From assembly GCA_903824675.1 (NCBI GenBank), contig CAIJXV010000093.1, positions 1 to 64,000 on the forward strand: a stretch of DNA of 64,000 nt, written 5' to 3'. The translations under genes were made by a program, and so were the position numbers. The notes beneath the pieces were generated by a model. It searched no databases and had not been told where the DNA came from. It saw only the letters and a program-made list of their open reading frames with translations. Positions 26,601 to 35,345 of the stretch are shown in pieces (the first letter of the stretch is position 1; each line of letters begins with the position of its first letter). This stretch comes from an uncultured bacterium (GTDB taxonomy: Bacteria; Verrucomicrobiota; Kiritimatiellia; CAIKKV01; CAIJXV01).

Positions 26601-26801
26601 ATAGGATACAAAGTCAGAATACAGGGAGTGGATCGACCCACGAATCGTTCGTTTTACCTGAATTTCCCCGCGCCGTTTGCCGACGCCGTCAATATGCAAA
26701 AGGGTGAAGAATTGGAGTGACTACTCGAGGATCGCAATACTTTTATCATCAAAAGAGTAAAACCGCATAACTCCTTCCGCCCAAATAGTCATATCGCTTA
26801 G
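26601..26801 (+). pseudogene. degraded AbrB-like small regulator gene
   Basis: A reading frame of 66 codons behind a good ribosome site (GGAGGA at 26591-26596) begins with ATA instead of ATG at 26601. It encodes an AbrB/MazE-like pattern (YKVRIQGVDRPTNRSFYLNF, then KGEELE), is cut by TGA at 26718-26720 where a Trp codon is expected in this kind of protein, and continues in frame (LLEDRNTFIIKRVKP) to TAG at 26799. Two single-base lesions therefore inactivate it. Small proteins of this kind often accompany transposases or toxins; none remains here. The rest of 26519-26950 holds no other gene. Confidence 0.6.
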
Positions 26802-26950
26802 CTTGACGCGTATGCCCGGCACGGGCAAGGGAGGCGCCCGCAGCGGCTGCTTTGCGCAAATAAAAGTACGAAATGGGCGAGTCGTGCGCTATAAGGGGAA
26901 GTCCGCATTGGTACTGTATTCAGGTTCGCGTCGGCAAAACGGAGGATTCC

Positions 26951-27976
26951 ATGTCTCAAACCCCGCAGGACAGTCCCGCCACCCAACGGGTGGCGGAATT
27001 CAAGCAGGCTCACGATCGCATCATGGCTGAAATGGCCCGGGTCATCGTCGGGCAGCAATCCGTCATCGAACAAATCCTGATCGGCCTTCTATGCCGCGGG
27101 CATTGTCTGCTCGAAGGCATGCCGGGCCTGGCTAAGACCAGTATCATCCGTACGCTCGCCCGCCTGCTCGACCTCAAATTCCAACGCATCCAGTTCACCC
27201 CTGACCTCATGCCGGCCGATATTATCGGCACGGAGATCATCGAACAGGATCCTTCCGGCCGGCGATCCTTCCGCTTTATCAAGGGCCCGGTCTTCGCCAA
27301 CGTGATTCTGGCCGACGAAATCAACCGCACCCCGCCCAAAACCCAGGCCGCCTTATTGGAAAGCATGCAGGAACTGCACGTCACCGCCGCGGGCACCACC
27401 TATCCGCTCGATCCGCCCTTCCTCGTCCTCGGCACTCAGAATCCGATCGATCAGGAAGGCACCTATCCCCTGCCCGAAGCCCAACTCGACCGGTTCATGC
27501 TCAAAATCCTGGTCGAGTATCCCAACAAGGCGGATGAAATCCGGATTGCCGAAGCCTATATGTCGGACGAAAAACCCACCGACCGGCCACTTCTGACCCG
27601 CGATCAGATCGGCGATCTCCAGCATATCGTCCGCCAGGTGATTGTCAGCCGCCATGTCAGCTCCTATGCGGTCTCTCTGGCCCGCGCCACACGCCCCTCG
27701 GATCCGGATGCGCCCGACTTCATCCATCGCTGGGTCAATTGGGGTGCCAGCCCGCGCGCCTCGCAGTTCATGCTCGCCGCCGGACGCGCCCGTGCCATTC
27801 TGGATGGCCGGCTGAACGTCTCGTGTGACGACATCCGCGCCATGGCCCCCCCGGTCCTCCGTCACCGGCTCGGCGTCAGTTTCACCGCCGAGAGCGAGAA
27901 CATCAACGTGGAAACTATTATCCAGAAGGTTATCGAGGCGGTTCCCGAGCCCATTCCGCATCGCGGGGAAGGCTGA
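26951..27976 (+). CDS. moxR: MoxR-family AAA+ ATPase
   Basis: A 341-residue AAA+ chaperone. ATG 26951 lies 4 nt after GGAGGA. Walker A is GMPGLAKT (about 56-63), Walker B is VILADEINRTP, and the arginine-containing LPEAQLDRFMLKI follows. MoxR ATPases work with VWA-domain partners in maturation of enzymes or envelope complexes and in stress tolerance. It opens a plus-strand operon in which the following four genes carry DUF58, VWA and DUF4175-like domains, exactly the expected partners. Confidence 0.93.
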   Translation: MSQTPQDSPATQRVAEFKQAHDRIMAEMARVIVGQQSVIEQILIGLLCRGHCLLEGMPGLAKTSIIRTLARLLDLKFQRIQFTPDLMPADIIGTEIIEQDPSGRRSFRFIKGPVFANVILADEINRTPPKTQAALLESMQELHVTAAGTTYPLDPPFLVLGTQNPIDQEGTYPLPEAQLDRFMLKILVEYPNKADEIRIAEAYMSDEKPTDRPLLTRDQIGDLQHIVRQVIVSRHVSSYAVSLARATRPSDPDAPDFIHRWVNWGASPRASQFMLAAGRARAILDGRLNVSCDDIRAMAPPVLRHRLGVSFTAESENINVETIIQKVIEAVPEPIPHRGEG

Positions 27977-27982
27977 GAATAA

Positions 27983-28226
27983 GGGGCATAGGCTGTAGGG
28001 GCCTAGACCGTAGGAACGTAGGATGTATAGAGGAGCATAGGCTGTAGGGGTTGAGGCTGTAGGTGCAACCCACAATAACGAACGGTCAGGAAACCGAGTG
28101 AACCAATGTCAAAAATCAGCATGCTGGAATTGAAGACCCCAACGGGCAAAAGCGACTCCCTCCTCCTACCGCCTAACCCCCTACAGCCTATGCCCCTGCT
28201 CCCTATACCCCTACCGCCTATGCCCC
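27983..28226. repeat. long inverted repeat with CTACAGCC/GGCTGTAG arms inside the moxR operon
   Basis: The 257-bp gap between moxR and the DUF58 gene contains a perfect 19-bp inverted repeat, GGGGCATAGGCTGTAGGGG (27983-28001) against its complement (28178-28196). Further arm units are GCATAGGCTGTAGGGG at 28035-28050 and CCTATGCCCC at 28217-28226. About 100 bp between the arms is unrelated sequence. Transcribed with the operon, this would fold into a long hairpin that could slow or stabilise the message. A weaker relative lies at 39.3-39.5 kb. Confidence 0.7.
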
Positions 28227-28233
28227 TTTCCCC

Positions 28234-29121
28234 ATGAACCATCGTTATCTCGAAAATAAAGCGGTCCGCCGGGTCGGCAACCTTGAACTGGTGGCCCGGC
28301 TCGTCGTGGAAGGCTTCATGAGCGGCCGCCACCGGAGCCCGCTCCACGGATTCTCCGTGGAATTCGCCGGCCACCGGCCCTATGTGCCGGGAGACGAACT
28401 CCGATTCCTTGACTGGAAGGTCTACGGTCGGCAGGATCGCCTCTATATCAAACAGTATGAAGAGGAAACCAACCTTCGGGCGCACCTGCTCATCGATGCC
28501 AGTCGCTCCATGGGCTTCAAAAGCGGCTCGGTCTCCAAGCTTGAATACGCCTGTTACTGCGCCGCCGCCCTGTCCTATCTCATGATCCGGCAACGGGATG
28601 CGGTCGGCCTCGCCGTTTTCGATGAGAAACTGCGGTCCCATATCTCCGCCTCCAGCCGTCGTTCACAACTGCACCTGATCTTATCCCATCTCGACCCCCT
28701 TCAGCCGGCGGGGGGAACCGCCCTGGCGGCCAATCTCCATGCCCTGGCGGAACGCCTGCACCGCCGCGGCCTGCTCATCCTCTTCAGCGATCTGCTCGAC
28801 GACCCCGCTGAAACCATCAACGCCCTCCAGCATTTCCGCCATAAAAAACACGAAATCATCCTCTTCCATCTCCTCGATCCCGCTGAATTGGAATTGCCCT
28901 ATTCCGGGGTCACCCGGTTCCGCGACATGGAAGGCACCCGCGAAATCACCCTGAACCCCGCGTTGCTCCGCACGGAATATCTCCGGCGCCTGCACGCCTT
29001 CATCGACCGTTACCGGGGCGAATGCGGTCGCCTGAATATCGACTACGTCCCGGTCAACACCCAAACCCCGTATGATGATTTCCTGAGCGCCTATCTGACC
29101 AAGCGCGCCCGGCTGGGCTAA
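28234..29121 (+). CDS. DUF58 (VWA-like) protein
   Basis: A 295-residue protein with the DUF58 signature: RSPLHGFSVEFAGHRPYVPG, then FLDWKVYGRQDRLYIKQYEEE, and the metal-adhesion-like DASRSM near residue 89. DUF58 proteins partner MoxR ATPases. No membrane helix is seen here, in contrast to many homologues, so it is probably cytosolic. Next gene begins 6 nt after its stop. The long inverted repeat before it may tune its expression relative to moxR. Confidence 0.9.
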   Translation: MNHRYLENKAVRRVGNLELVARLVVEGFMSGRHRSPLHGFSVEFAGHRPYVPGDELRFLDWKVYGRQDRLYIKQYEEETNLRAHLLIDASRSMGFKSGSVSKLEYACYCAAALSYLMIRQRDAVGLAVFDEKLRSHISASSRRSQLHLILSHLDPLQPAGGTALAANLHALAERLHRRGLLILFSDLLDDPAETINALQHFRHKKHEIILFHLLDPAELELPYSGVTRFRDMEGTREITLNPALLRTEYLRRLHAFIDRYRGECGRLNIDYVPVNTQTPYDDFLSAYLTKRARLG

Positions 29122-29127
29122 AACAAC

Positions 29128-31377
29128 ATGACCCTTTTGCATCTAGGTTTCGGACTGGCGGGCCTCCTCCTGATGGGGATTCCCCTGCTCCTGCACCTCT
29201 TTTTGCGACGACGCCGAAAGGTCGTCGAATTAAGCACCTTCCGGTTCCTCTTTGAAACCTATTTCAATGAGGGGCGCTCGATGAAACTCCTCGAATACCT
29301 TCTCCTCGCCCTGCGCATGCTCATCCTCCTGTTCATGGGCCTCTGCTTTGCCCGCCCGGCGCTCTCCCCCTCGGGATGGGCCGGATTCGGCCATGCCGGA
29401 CGCGCCATCGTCCTCGTCATCGACAGTTCCGCCAGCATGAGCGCCGGCGATGCCGGCATCAGCCGTCTCGAAGTGGCCCGCGAACTCGCCCGGGAAGTCC
29501 TGGCCCGCGCCCGACCCGAAGATGAAATCACCCTGATCAACAGCCATTACGAGGCCGAAGTGCTCGCCGCCCACGTCTCCGGCGATATCCCCCTGGTCCG
29601 GGCGCGACTCGACACCATCCGCCCAACCCAGCGCACCGGCCGGATCGGACCCGCCCTCTCGCGCGCCGCCGCCGTCCTCCATGAAAGTCCCCTGCCTCGC
29701 AAGGTGATCTATTGGTTCAGCGATTGCCAGAAAAGCGCTTGGGACCAGTATCCCGCGGAACCCGACCAGGCCCTGATGGAGCGCGATATCTCCCTCTGTC
29801 TCGTCCGCGTGGGCCAGGATCAGGCCGAAAACTGCGCCCTCCGCCCCGATTCCACCCCCCGGACCCGCGCCTTCGTCCATGTCCCCACAACCCTCCGCCT
29901 GCGCATCATCAATACCGGCCTCCAACGCAAGGATGTCCTCTTCACGCTCACGCCGGCCGATGTGGGACAGGAAAACGCCCCGCCCATCCGCCGCGAACTC
30001 ATCAGCCTCCAGCCGGGCGAACAACAACTGCTCGAAACCGTTTACACTTTCGATTCGCCCGGTTCCCACGCCGTTTCCGCGCGTATTAGCGGCGATAGCT
30101 TCGCCGCCGATGACGCGGTCACCCTCACCGTCCCGGTCTTTACCGTCGCCCAGGTGTTGACGGTCGCGGGCAAAAACGGCATCCGGCCCGGCGATGGCGA
30201 CGCCTATTTCCTCACCCGCGCCCTCCAACCGGATCTTCGCGCCCAGGATCCCCGCAAGATCCTCGTTCGCCAAACCCTCTGCGAAACCCGCGATCTCCAA
30301 CCCAGCCTGCTCACCGGCAAACACGTCGTCATTCTCTCCAATGTGCCCTCGTTCCCCGCCCCCTTTGCCGTGGAACTCAAACGGTTCGTCCGAAATGGGG
30401 GAGGCCTGCTCGTTTTCTGCGGCGACGCCATCGATCCGGAATTCTACCGGAATCTGAGCATCACGAATGAACGGGCCGCCTCATTCTTACCGGCCGTCCC
30501 GCTCCGCACGTTCAGCGGCGGCGACGATCCCACCCGTTTCACCTATTTCACGGGTATCGATTTTCAGCATCCCGCTTTTTCCATTTTCCAGGGAGCCTTG
30601 GCCGCCGCCCTCATCCAACCCCGTTTCTACCGCATCTGGGAAATGGAGCCCGCGCCCCAGGGCAGTCGCCGCCTCGCCGCCTTCTCCGTCGGCCTCGACG
30701 CTCTGCGCGAACACCGCTATGGCGAGGGCCGCGTCATCGTCGCCGCTTTTCCCGCCCGCGTCGGCTGGACCTCGCTCCCTTTGAAATCCGCCTTCGTTCC
30801 CCTCCTTCATCAGTTCGTCGCCCACCTCTGTCCCGAAGATTGGAAAGACCAGATGGAGGATCCTGAAATCGACCAGCCGTTGCGCATCACCCTGCCCCAC
30901 GCCCTGCGCCTCAGCGAACTGACCCTCACCCCCCCCGAGGGCGTACCCACCCGCCTCCGGTTCAGTCCGGATGGCGACCGGTATGTGGCCTTGACCAACT
31001 GCCGGGTCATGGGCCCCCACCAACTGACCCTCCGCCGACCCGACAAATCGACGGACACCGCCATTGTGACGCCGCATCTGGCCTGGCGCGAATCGCTCTT
31101 TGAACCGGTCGCGGTCGAAGCGGTCCGTCGGTTGCTCCCCAACACCGGCGTCACCCTGGTCAACGCCACGGAGGGCATCAACCGGGTGGCGGAAAAATTG
31201 ATGGCCGGCCGCCCGCTCTGGCGCCTTTTGGGCTGGCTCATCGCCCTGCTGCTCCTGGCCGAATTCCTCGTGGCCAATCGCGCTTTTCTTCCCAAGGTCC
31301 CGCCGGCCTGGCGGCAACGGGTGTTCGATTTCTGGCGAGGTCGCTCATGGCAAAAAATAAAATTATTCAAACGATAA
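29128..31377 (+). CDS. BatA-like membrane protein with von Willebrand factor A domain
   Basis: A 749-residue protein. The N-terminal BatA-type double helix region is GIPLLLHLFLRRRRK with helices at about 5-25 and 58-77. A VWA domain follows from about 90 with MIDAS DSSASMSAG. The middle (about 250-520) contains beta-sandwich and amidotransferase-like segments, and a C-terminal membrane helix lies at about 692-712. It likely sits in the inner membrane with the VWA facing out, recruiting targets for the MoxR ATPase. The next gene starts 31 nt inside its 3' end. Confidence 0.85.
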   Translation: MTLLHLGFGLAGLLLMGIPLLLHLFLRRRRKVVELSTFRFLFETYFNEGRSMKLLEYLLLALRMLILLFMGLCFARPALSPSGWAGFGHAGRAIVLVIDSSASMSAGDAGISRLEVARELAREVLARARPEDEITLINSHYEAEVLAAHVSGDIPLVRARLDTIRPTQRTGRIGPALSRAAAVLHESPLPRKVIYWFSDCQKSAWDQYPAEPDQALMERDISLCLVRVGQDQAENCALRPDSTPRTRAFVHVPTTLRLRIINTGLQRKDVLFTLTPADVGQENAPPIRRELISLQPGEQQLLETVYTFDSPGSHAVSARISGDSFAADDAVTLTVPVFTVAQVLTVAGKNGIRPGDGDAYFLTRALQPDLRAQDPRKILVRQTLCETRDLQPSLLTGKHVVILSNVPSFPAPFAVELKRFVRNGGGLLVFCGDAIDPEFYRNLSITNERAASFLPAVPLRTFSGGDDPTRFTYFTGIDFQHPAFSIFQGALAAALIQPRFYRIWEMEPAPQGSRRLAAFSVGLDALREHRYGEGRVIVAAFPARVGWTSLPLKSAFVPLLHQFVAHLCPEDWKDQMEDPEIDQPLRITLPHALRLSELTLTPPEGVPTRLRFSPDGDRYVALTNCRVMGPHQLTLRRPDKSTDTAIVTPHLAWRESLFEPVAVEAVRRLLPNTGVTLVNATEGINRVAEKLMAGRPLWRLLGWLIALLLLAEFLVANRAFLPKVPPAWRQRVFDFWRGRSWQKIKLFKR

Positions 31378-34300
31378 CCCAATCTGAAGAGGCGCTTTTC
31401 CTCCACAGACTCCTGCGGGGATTGCGGCGGGCCTTTGATCGATTCGAGTTCGCTCGAACCGTTCTAGCCTTCCTCGCCATTGCCCTCTTCATCGCCTTTG
31501 TCGCGATCGGCCTCGATCTCCTCATTTCCCTCTCCCCCGGCTGGCGCTGGTTTGCCTGGGGGTTGCTCGTGCTCCTCGCCGCCGCCGCCCTCGCCTACCT
31601 GCTCGGGGTTACGCTCCTGCTACCGGCCGGAGAACGCTGGCTGGCCGTCCATATCGAACGTCGCCATCCTCAACTGAAAAACCGACTGATCACCGCGGTC
31701 CAAATCCTGCACGGCGGACCCGAAACCGCCGAGTTCGACCCCGACTTTTGTTTGCGCCTGCTCCGCGAAACCTGCCGGTTCCTGATCGGGCTGGACTCGA
31801 AAACCATTGTCCCCTGGCAATCCCTGCGGCCCTTCTGCGCCGTCGTCCTGATCGAATTGGCCGCCCTGACGGCCCTCTACCAGGCGTGGCCCGAAGGGTT
31901 CCGGATCGCGGCCACCCGGCTCCTCTTCCCCGGCCGGGCCCTTGAAGCCGCCACCCGCACCCGGGTTTCCGTCGAACCCGCCGGCGGTATCACGCTCGCC
32001 CGCGGCGATTCGCTCCGTTTCCGCGCCCGGATCTCCGGTCGACCCGCGCCCCTCGTCTCGTTGAATGTGCGCCGCCCCGGAAAACCGTGGACGACCCTCT
32101 CGATGATGCCCGAACAAGGCCTGCTGTCCAACGCCGTCCCCAACGGATTCACCTACGAAATTCGCGACGTCACCGATCCCCTCGAATATTTCGTCTCGGC
32201 CGGCGATGGCCGCACTCCGGTCTATAGCGTCCATATTCTCGACCGGCCCCGCATCCGGGACATCGCGGTTGAATACCGCTTCCCGGCCTATCTCGGTCTC
32301 CCCCCCCGCCGCGGCGAAGCCGGCGCGGGAATCCTCGAAGCTCCCATCGGCACCGTCGCCTCGCTCACCGTCGACACCGACAGCCCCGTCAGCGGCGGTC
32401 ACCTCAAGCTCACGCTCCAAGGTGAAACAACGCCGCGCCAACTGCCTCTCCGGGGCGTTGAGCCCAACCGGTTGACCGGCGAAATCACCCTCGAAAAGAG
32501 CGGATCCTACAGCCCGATCGTCACCAACTCCGCCGGACTGGGCGAAAAACAGCCTCCCGAATATGGCATCCTCGCACAACCCGATACCCCGCCGATCATC
32601 GAGATCCTCGAACCGGCGCGCGACCTCGTGATCGACGATCTCCAGTCGATTCCCGTCCTGGCCGCCGCGCGCGACGATTTCGGCCTCGCTTCGATTTATA
32701 TCTTCATCGCCACCACCAATGCCATCCCCGCCGTATCCAACGGGCCGGCCGGACCCATCGTGCCCGGCCGAAAACTGGTCGACCTCCCGGAGCCCGGAAC
32801 GCTCAACCAGAATGCTGGATTGGATATTCGATGCGACCTGATCGCCGATTTCACACAAGTCGGCCACCTTTCGTATACGTTCTATGCCGTCGACCGCAAA
32901 GGACAGGTAAGCGCATCCCGCCCTTACACGATCACCCTTTCCGGAAACGGCCGGGACCGCGCCCTGTCCGAACAATCCTCCAGCACCCTCCCGGAACCGC
33001 CCCCCCTGCAAAACGGCGAAACCAACAAAGCCGCCCTTCCACCCGAAGTGGCCCGACTCGAAGCGCTCATTCAAAAACAGCAAATTCTGCTCGACCAAGT
33101 CCACCGGGCTGCCGAAGAAGCCGACAAATTCCGGCCCAAGCCCGCCGAATTGGCACAGGATGTCCGGGGTGCATTCGATGGCGAAAAACGACTGGCCGGC
33201 GAACTGGCTGAAACCCGGAACTGGGCCCAGGACAAGCTGGATCAGATGGCCAAAGCCCCCACCCGCCAAAACCCCAATTTCGACCGTGCCTTAAGGACCA
33301 CCCGTGATCTGATGGACTCCCTGCGCCAGGACGAAGTCCCCAATGTATTGGACGCCCTGCGCGAAGCATTCCTGAATGTGGCCCCCGCCGGCACCAACCC
33401 GCCGTCGACAACCGCCGCCACTTCCTCACCCGGCACTCCGGCCGCTCCGGGTTCGCCGGCGAAGCCGTCCACCGGAACGCCGGTTGCGCCAACCGCGCCG
33501 CCAGCCGGTACACCCGCCCATCCGCCCTCATCCGACGAATCCACCCGCCCCCAACAACCCCCCGAACCGGTCAAATCCCTCTCCGGCGCGGATAAGCGCG
33601 ATGTGCGCGAGACCCTGGCCCGCGCGATCAAGGAACAGGAACAAATTCTCAACAAGCTCGACGCTCTCAAGCAACGCATGGAATCTTCACTGCCCGGCGC
33701 CGTGGACGAGGCCGCCCTCAATGCCTTGGACCAAAAGGCCCGCGATGATTTCGCCGCCGAAGCCGAGCAATTCAAGGATGGCCTCCAATTCGCCTCGGAT
33801 AAAATTGAAGCGGCAGCTGAAAAATTCAAGCCGCTCGCCGAACGGCAAAAGGATATTCGCGCTAAAACTCTCGAAACCGAATCCGAGCGGATTCGTAATC
33901 TGGCCAAATCCGAAGACCGGTTGAAGCTCGATACCGGCCATACCGAGGACTATCTGAAGGAAAACCTGCCGTGGTTTAAACCGACTCCCCCGCCCCCCGC
34001 CGCCATCCCTCAGGCGATGGCCGAAGCCCAGGCGCCCCAGATCGCACCCGCCCCCGTCCCCCCCGCCCCACGTAAAACCGGCATCCCCGGCGAACAACCT
34101 CCCGGCTCTTCCGTGGAAGAACCGAACGAACCCAATCCCACCCCGAAAATGCTCATGCCCGATCGCTACCCCAGCACATTCCGCGGCGATTTCAAGGATC
34201 AACCCATTCCCCCTCCTCCGCCCATTGCCGCCAAGGGTAAAATGCCCACCGCCTCTTTGAAAAAAATGAGCGATGCCGAAAAGGAAGCCCTGCACAAGGA

Positions 34301-35345
34301 ATCCATGCTCGACAGCCTCGAAATCAACGACGACGGCAAAGCCATGGGAATCGGAGCCGGCGGCCACGAAGAGATTCCGGAAGAAATGGTACTCGAACCA
34401 GGCGCCCAATATACCTCCGGGCCTTCCATCGGCGAAACCTCACGGCCGGGCATGGAACTCGGCCAGATGACCGGTGAAAATCTCGGCTCGCCTCAGCAAC
34501 CCCCCATGGGCGGCGGAGGGGGCGGAGGCGGCGAAAAAAATGGACCGCCACCGCCCCCCTCTTCTTCTCCCGGACAGCCCACCCCGCCGAATGCTCCGCC
34601 CAGTTCCGGAAGTTCCTCCGGCGGATCTTCCGGCGGGCAAAGCAATCCCTCCGGAAAGCCCGGCAAACCGGGCCAACCAGGACAGCCCCAACCACAGCCC
34701 GGCCAACCCAGCCAGCCCGGCCAACCCGCCCAGCCGGGGAGCCAGCAGAATCCGTCCGACCAACCGGGACAAGCGAACCAACCCGGTCAGCCGGGGCAAC
34801 AGGGCCCAACCCCCGACTCTCCGGCGGCCAGCGCCATGCAACAGGCGGCGACCGCGCTCGGCTCCTCCGATCGCACGGCCGCCCTAGCCAACCAGGATGC
34901 CGCGCTGGCGGCCATCGATGACCGCCTGGCCCAATTGAACCGGATCGGCGGCCAGGTCGCCGATTTAAGCCGACAATTCGATGCCGTTCACCGGATCGTC
35001 GGCTCCCCCGATATCCGTCAGGCCGAAGCGCTGAACACCTTGGAACAGGCGCTGAAAAATCCCGCCTGGCAGATTCTCAACGAACCGCTCAGCGATCCCA
35101 CCCGTCTCCAACTCCAAACCCTGCGCGACCGACTTCAACAGGCCTATTCTGCGCTCGGCGGAACCGCTCGTTTCCCGGTCGCGGAAGTGACCCTCGGCAA
35201 TCAAACCAACCTGCTCGATTGGGCCACCTTCAACCTGCCCCCGCACCTTCGGCAGGAACTACTCGATGGCTTGCGCGAAACAGGACCCGCCGCCTACCGG
35301 CAGATCCTCGAAGACTATTACCGGTCCATCTCATCGGAGAAATAA
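31347..35345 (+). CDS. giant DUF4175-like membrane protein with coiled coil and collagen-like tail
   Basis: A 1332-residue protein, start ATG 31347 after GCGAGG. Membrane helices lie at about 37-60, 68-93 and 153-176. An extracytoplasmic beta-domain region (about 200-540) follows, then helical coiled-coil stretches (about 565-690 and 745-870) broken by an A/P/T/S-rich linker. Residues about 1030-1170 are Gly/Pro/Gln-rich with collagen-like GQP and GKP triplets, followed by a helical C-terminus (about 1180-1332). It is organised like DUF4175 proteins of other bacteria. The role is probably structural in a large MoxR-dependent envelope machine; this is inference. Confidence 0.75.
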   Translation: MAKNKIIQTITQSEEALFLHRLLRGLRRAFDRFEFARTVLAFLAIALFIAFVAIGLDLLISLSPGWRWFAWGLLVLLAAAALAYLLGVTLLLPAGERWLAVHIERRHPQLKNRLITAVQILHGGPETAEFDPDFCLRLLRETCRFLIGLDSKTIVPWQSLRPFCAVVLIELAALTALYQAWPEGFRIAATRLLFPGRALEAATRTRVSVEPAGGITLARGDSLRFRARISGRPAPLVSLNVRRPGKPWTTLSMMPEQGLLSNAVPNGFTYEIRDVTDPLEYFVSAGDGRTPVYSVHILDRPRIRDIAVEYRFPAYLGLPPRRGEAGAGILEAPIGTVASLTVDTDSPVSGGHLKLTLQGETTPRQLPLRGVEPNRLTGEITLEKSGSYSPIVTNSAGLGEKQPPEYGILAQPDTPPIIEILEPARDLVIDDLQSIPVLAAARDDFGLASIYIFIATTNAIPAVSNGPAGPIVPGRKLVDLPEPGTLNQNAGLDIRCDLIADFTQVGHLSYTFYAVDRKGQVSASRPYTITLSGNGRDRALSEQSSSTLPEPPPLQNGETNKAALPPEVARLEALIQKQQILLDQVHRAAEEADKFRPKPAELAQDVRGAFDGEKRLAGELAETRNWAQDKLDQMAKAPTRQNPNFDRALRTTRDLMDSLRQDEVPNVLDALREAFLNVAPAGTNPPSTTAATSSPGTPAAPGSPAKPSTGTPVAPTAPPAGTPAHPPSSDESTRPQQPPEPVKSLSGADKRDVRETLARAIKEQEQILNKLDALKQRMESSLPGAVDEAALNALDQKARDDFAAEAEQFKDGLQFASDKIEAAAEKFKPLAERQKDIRAKTLETESERIRNLAKSEDRLKLDTGHTEDYLKENLPWFKPTPPPPAAIPQAMAEAQAPQIAPAPVPPAPRKTGIPGEQPPGSSVEEPNEPNPTPKMLMPDRYPSTFRGDFKDQPIPPPPPIAAKGKMPTASLKKMSDAEKEALHKESMLDSLEINDDGKAMGIGAGGHEEIPEEMVLEPGAQYTSGPSIGETSRPGMELGQMTGENLGSPQQPPMGGGGGGGGEKNGPPPPPSSSPGQPTPPNAPPSSGSSSGGSSGGQSNPSGKPGKPGQPGQPQPQPGQPSQPGQPAQPGSQQNPSDQPGQANQPGQPGQQGPTPDSPAASAMQQAATALGSSDRTAALANQDAALAAIDDRLAQLNRIGGQVADLSRQFDAVHRIVGSPDIRQAEALNTLEQALKNPAWQILNEPLSDPTRLQLQTLRDRLQQAYSALGGTARFPVAEVTLGNQTNLLDWATFNLPPHLRQELLDGLRETGPAAYRQILEDYYRSISSEK

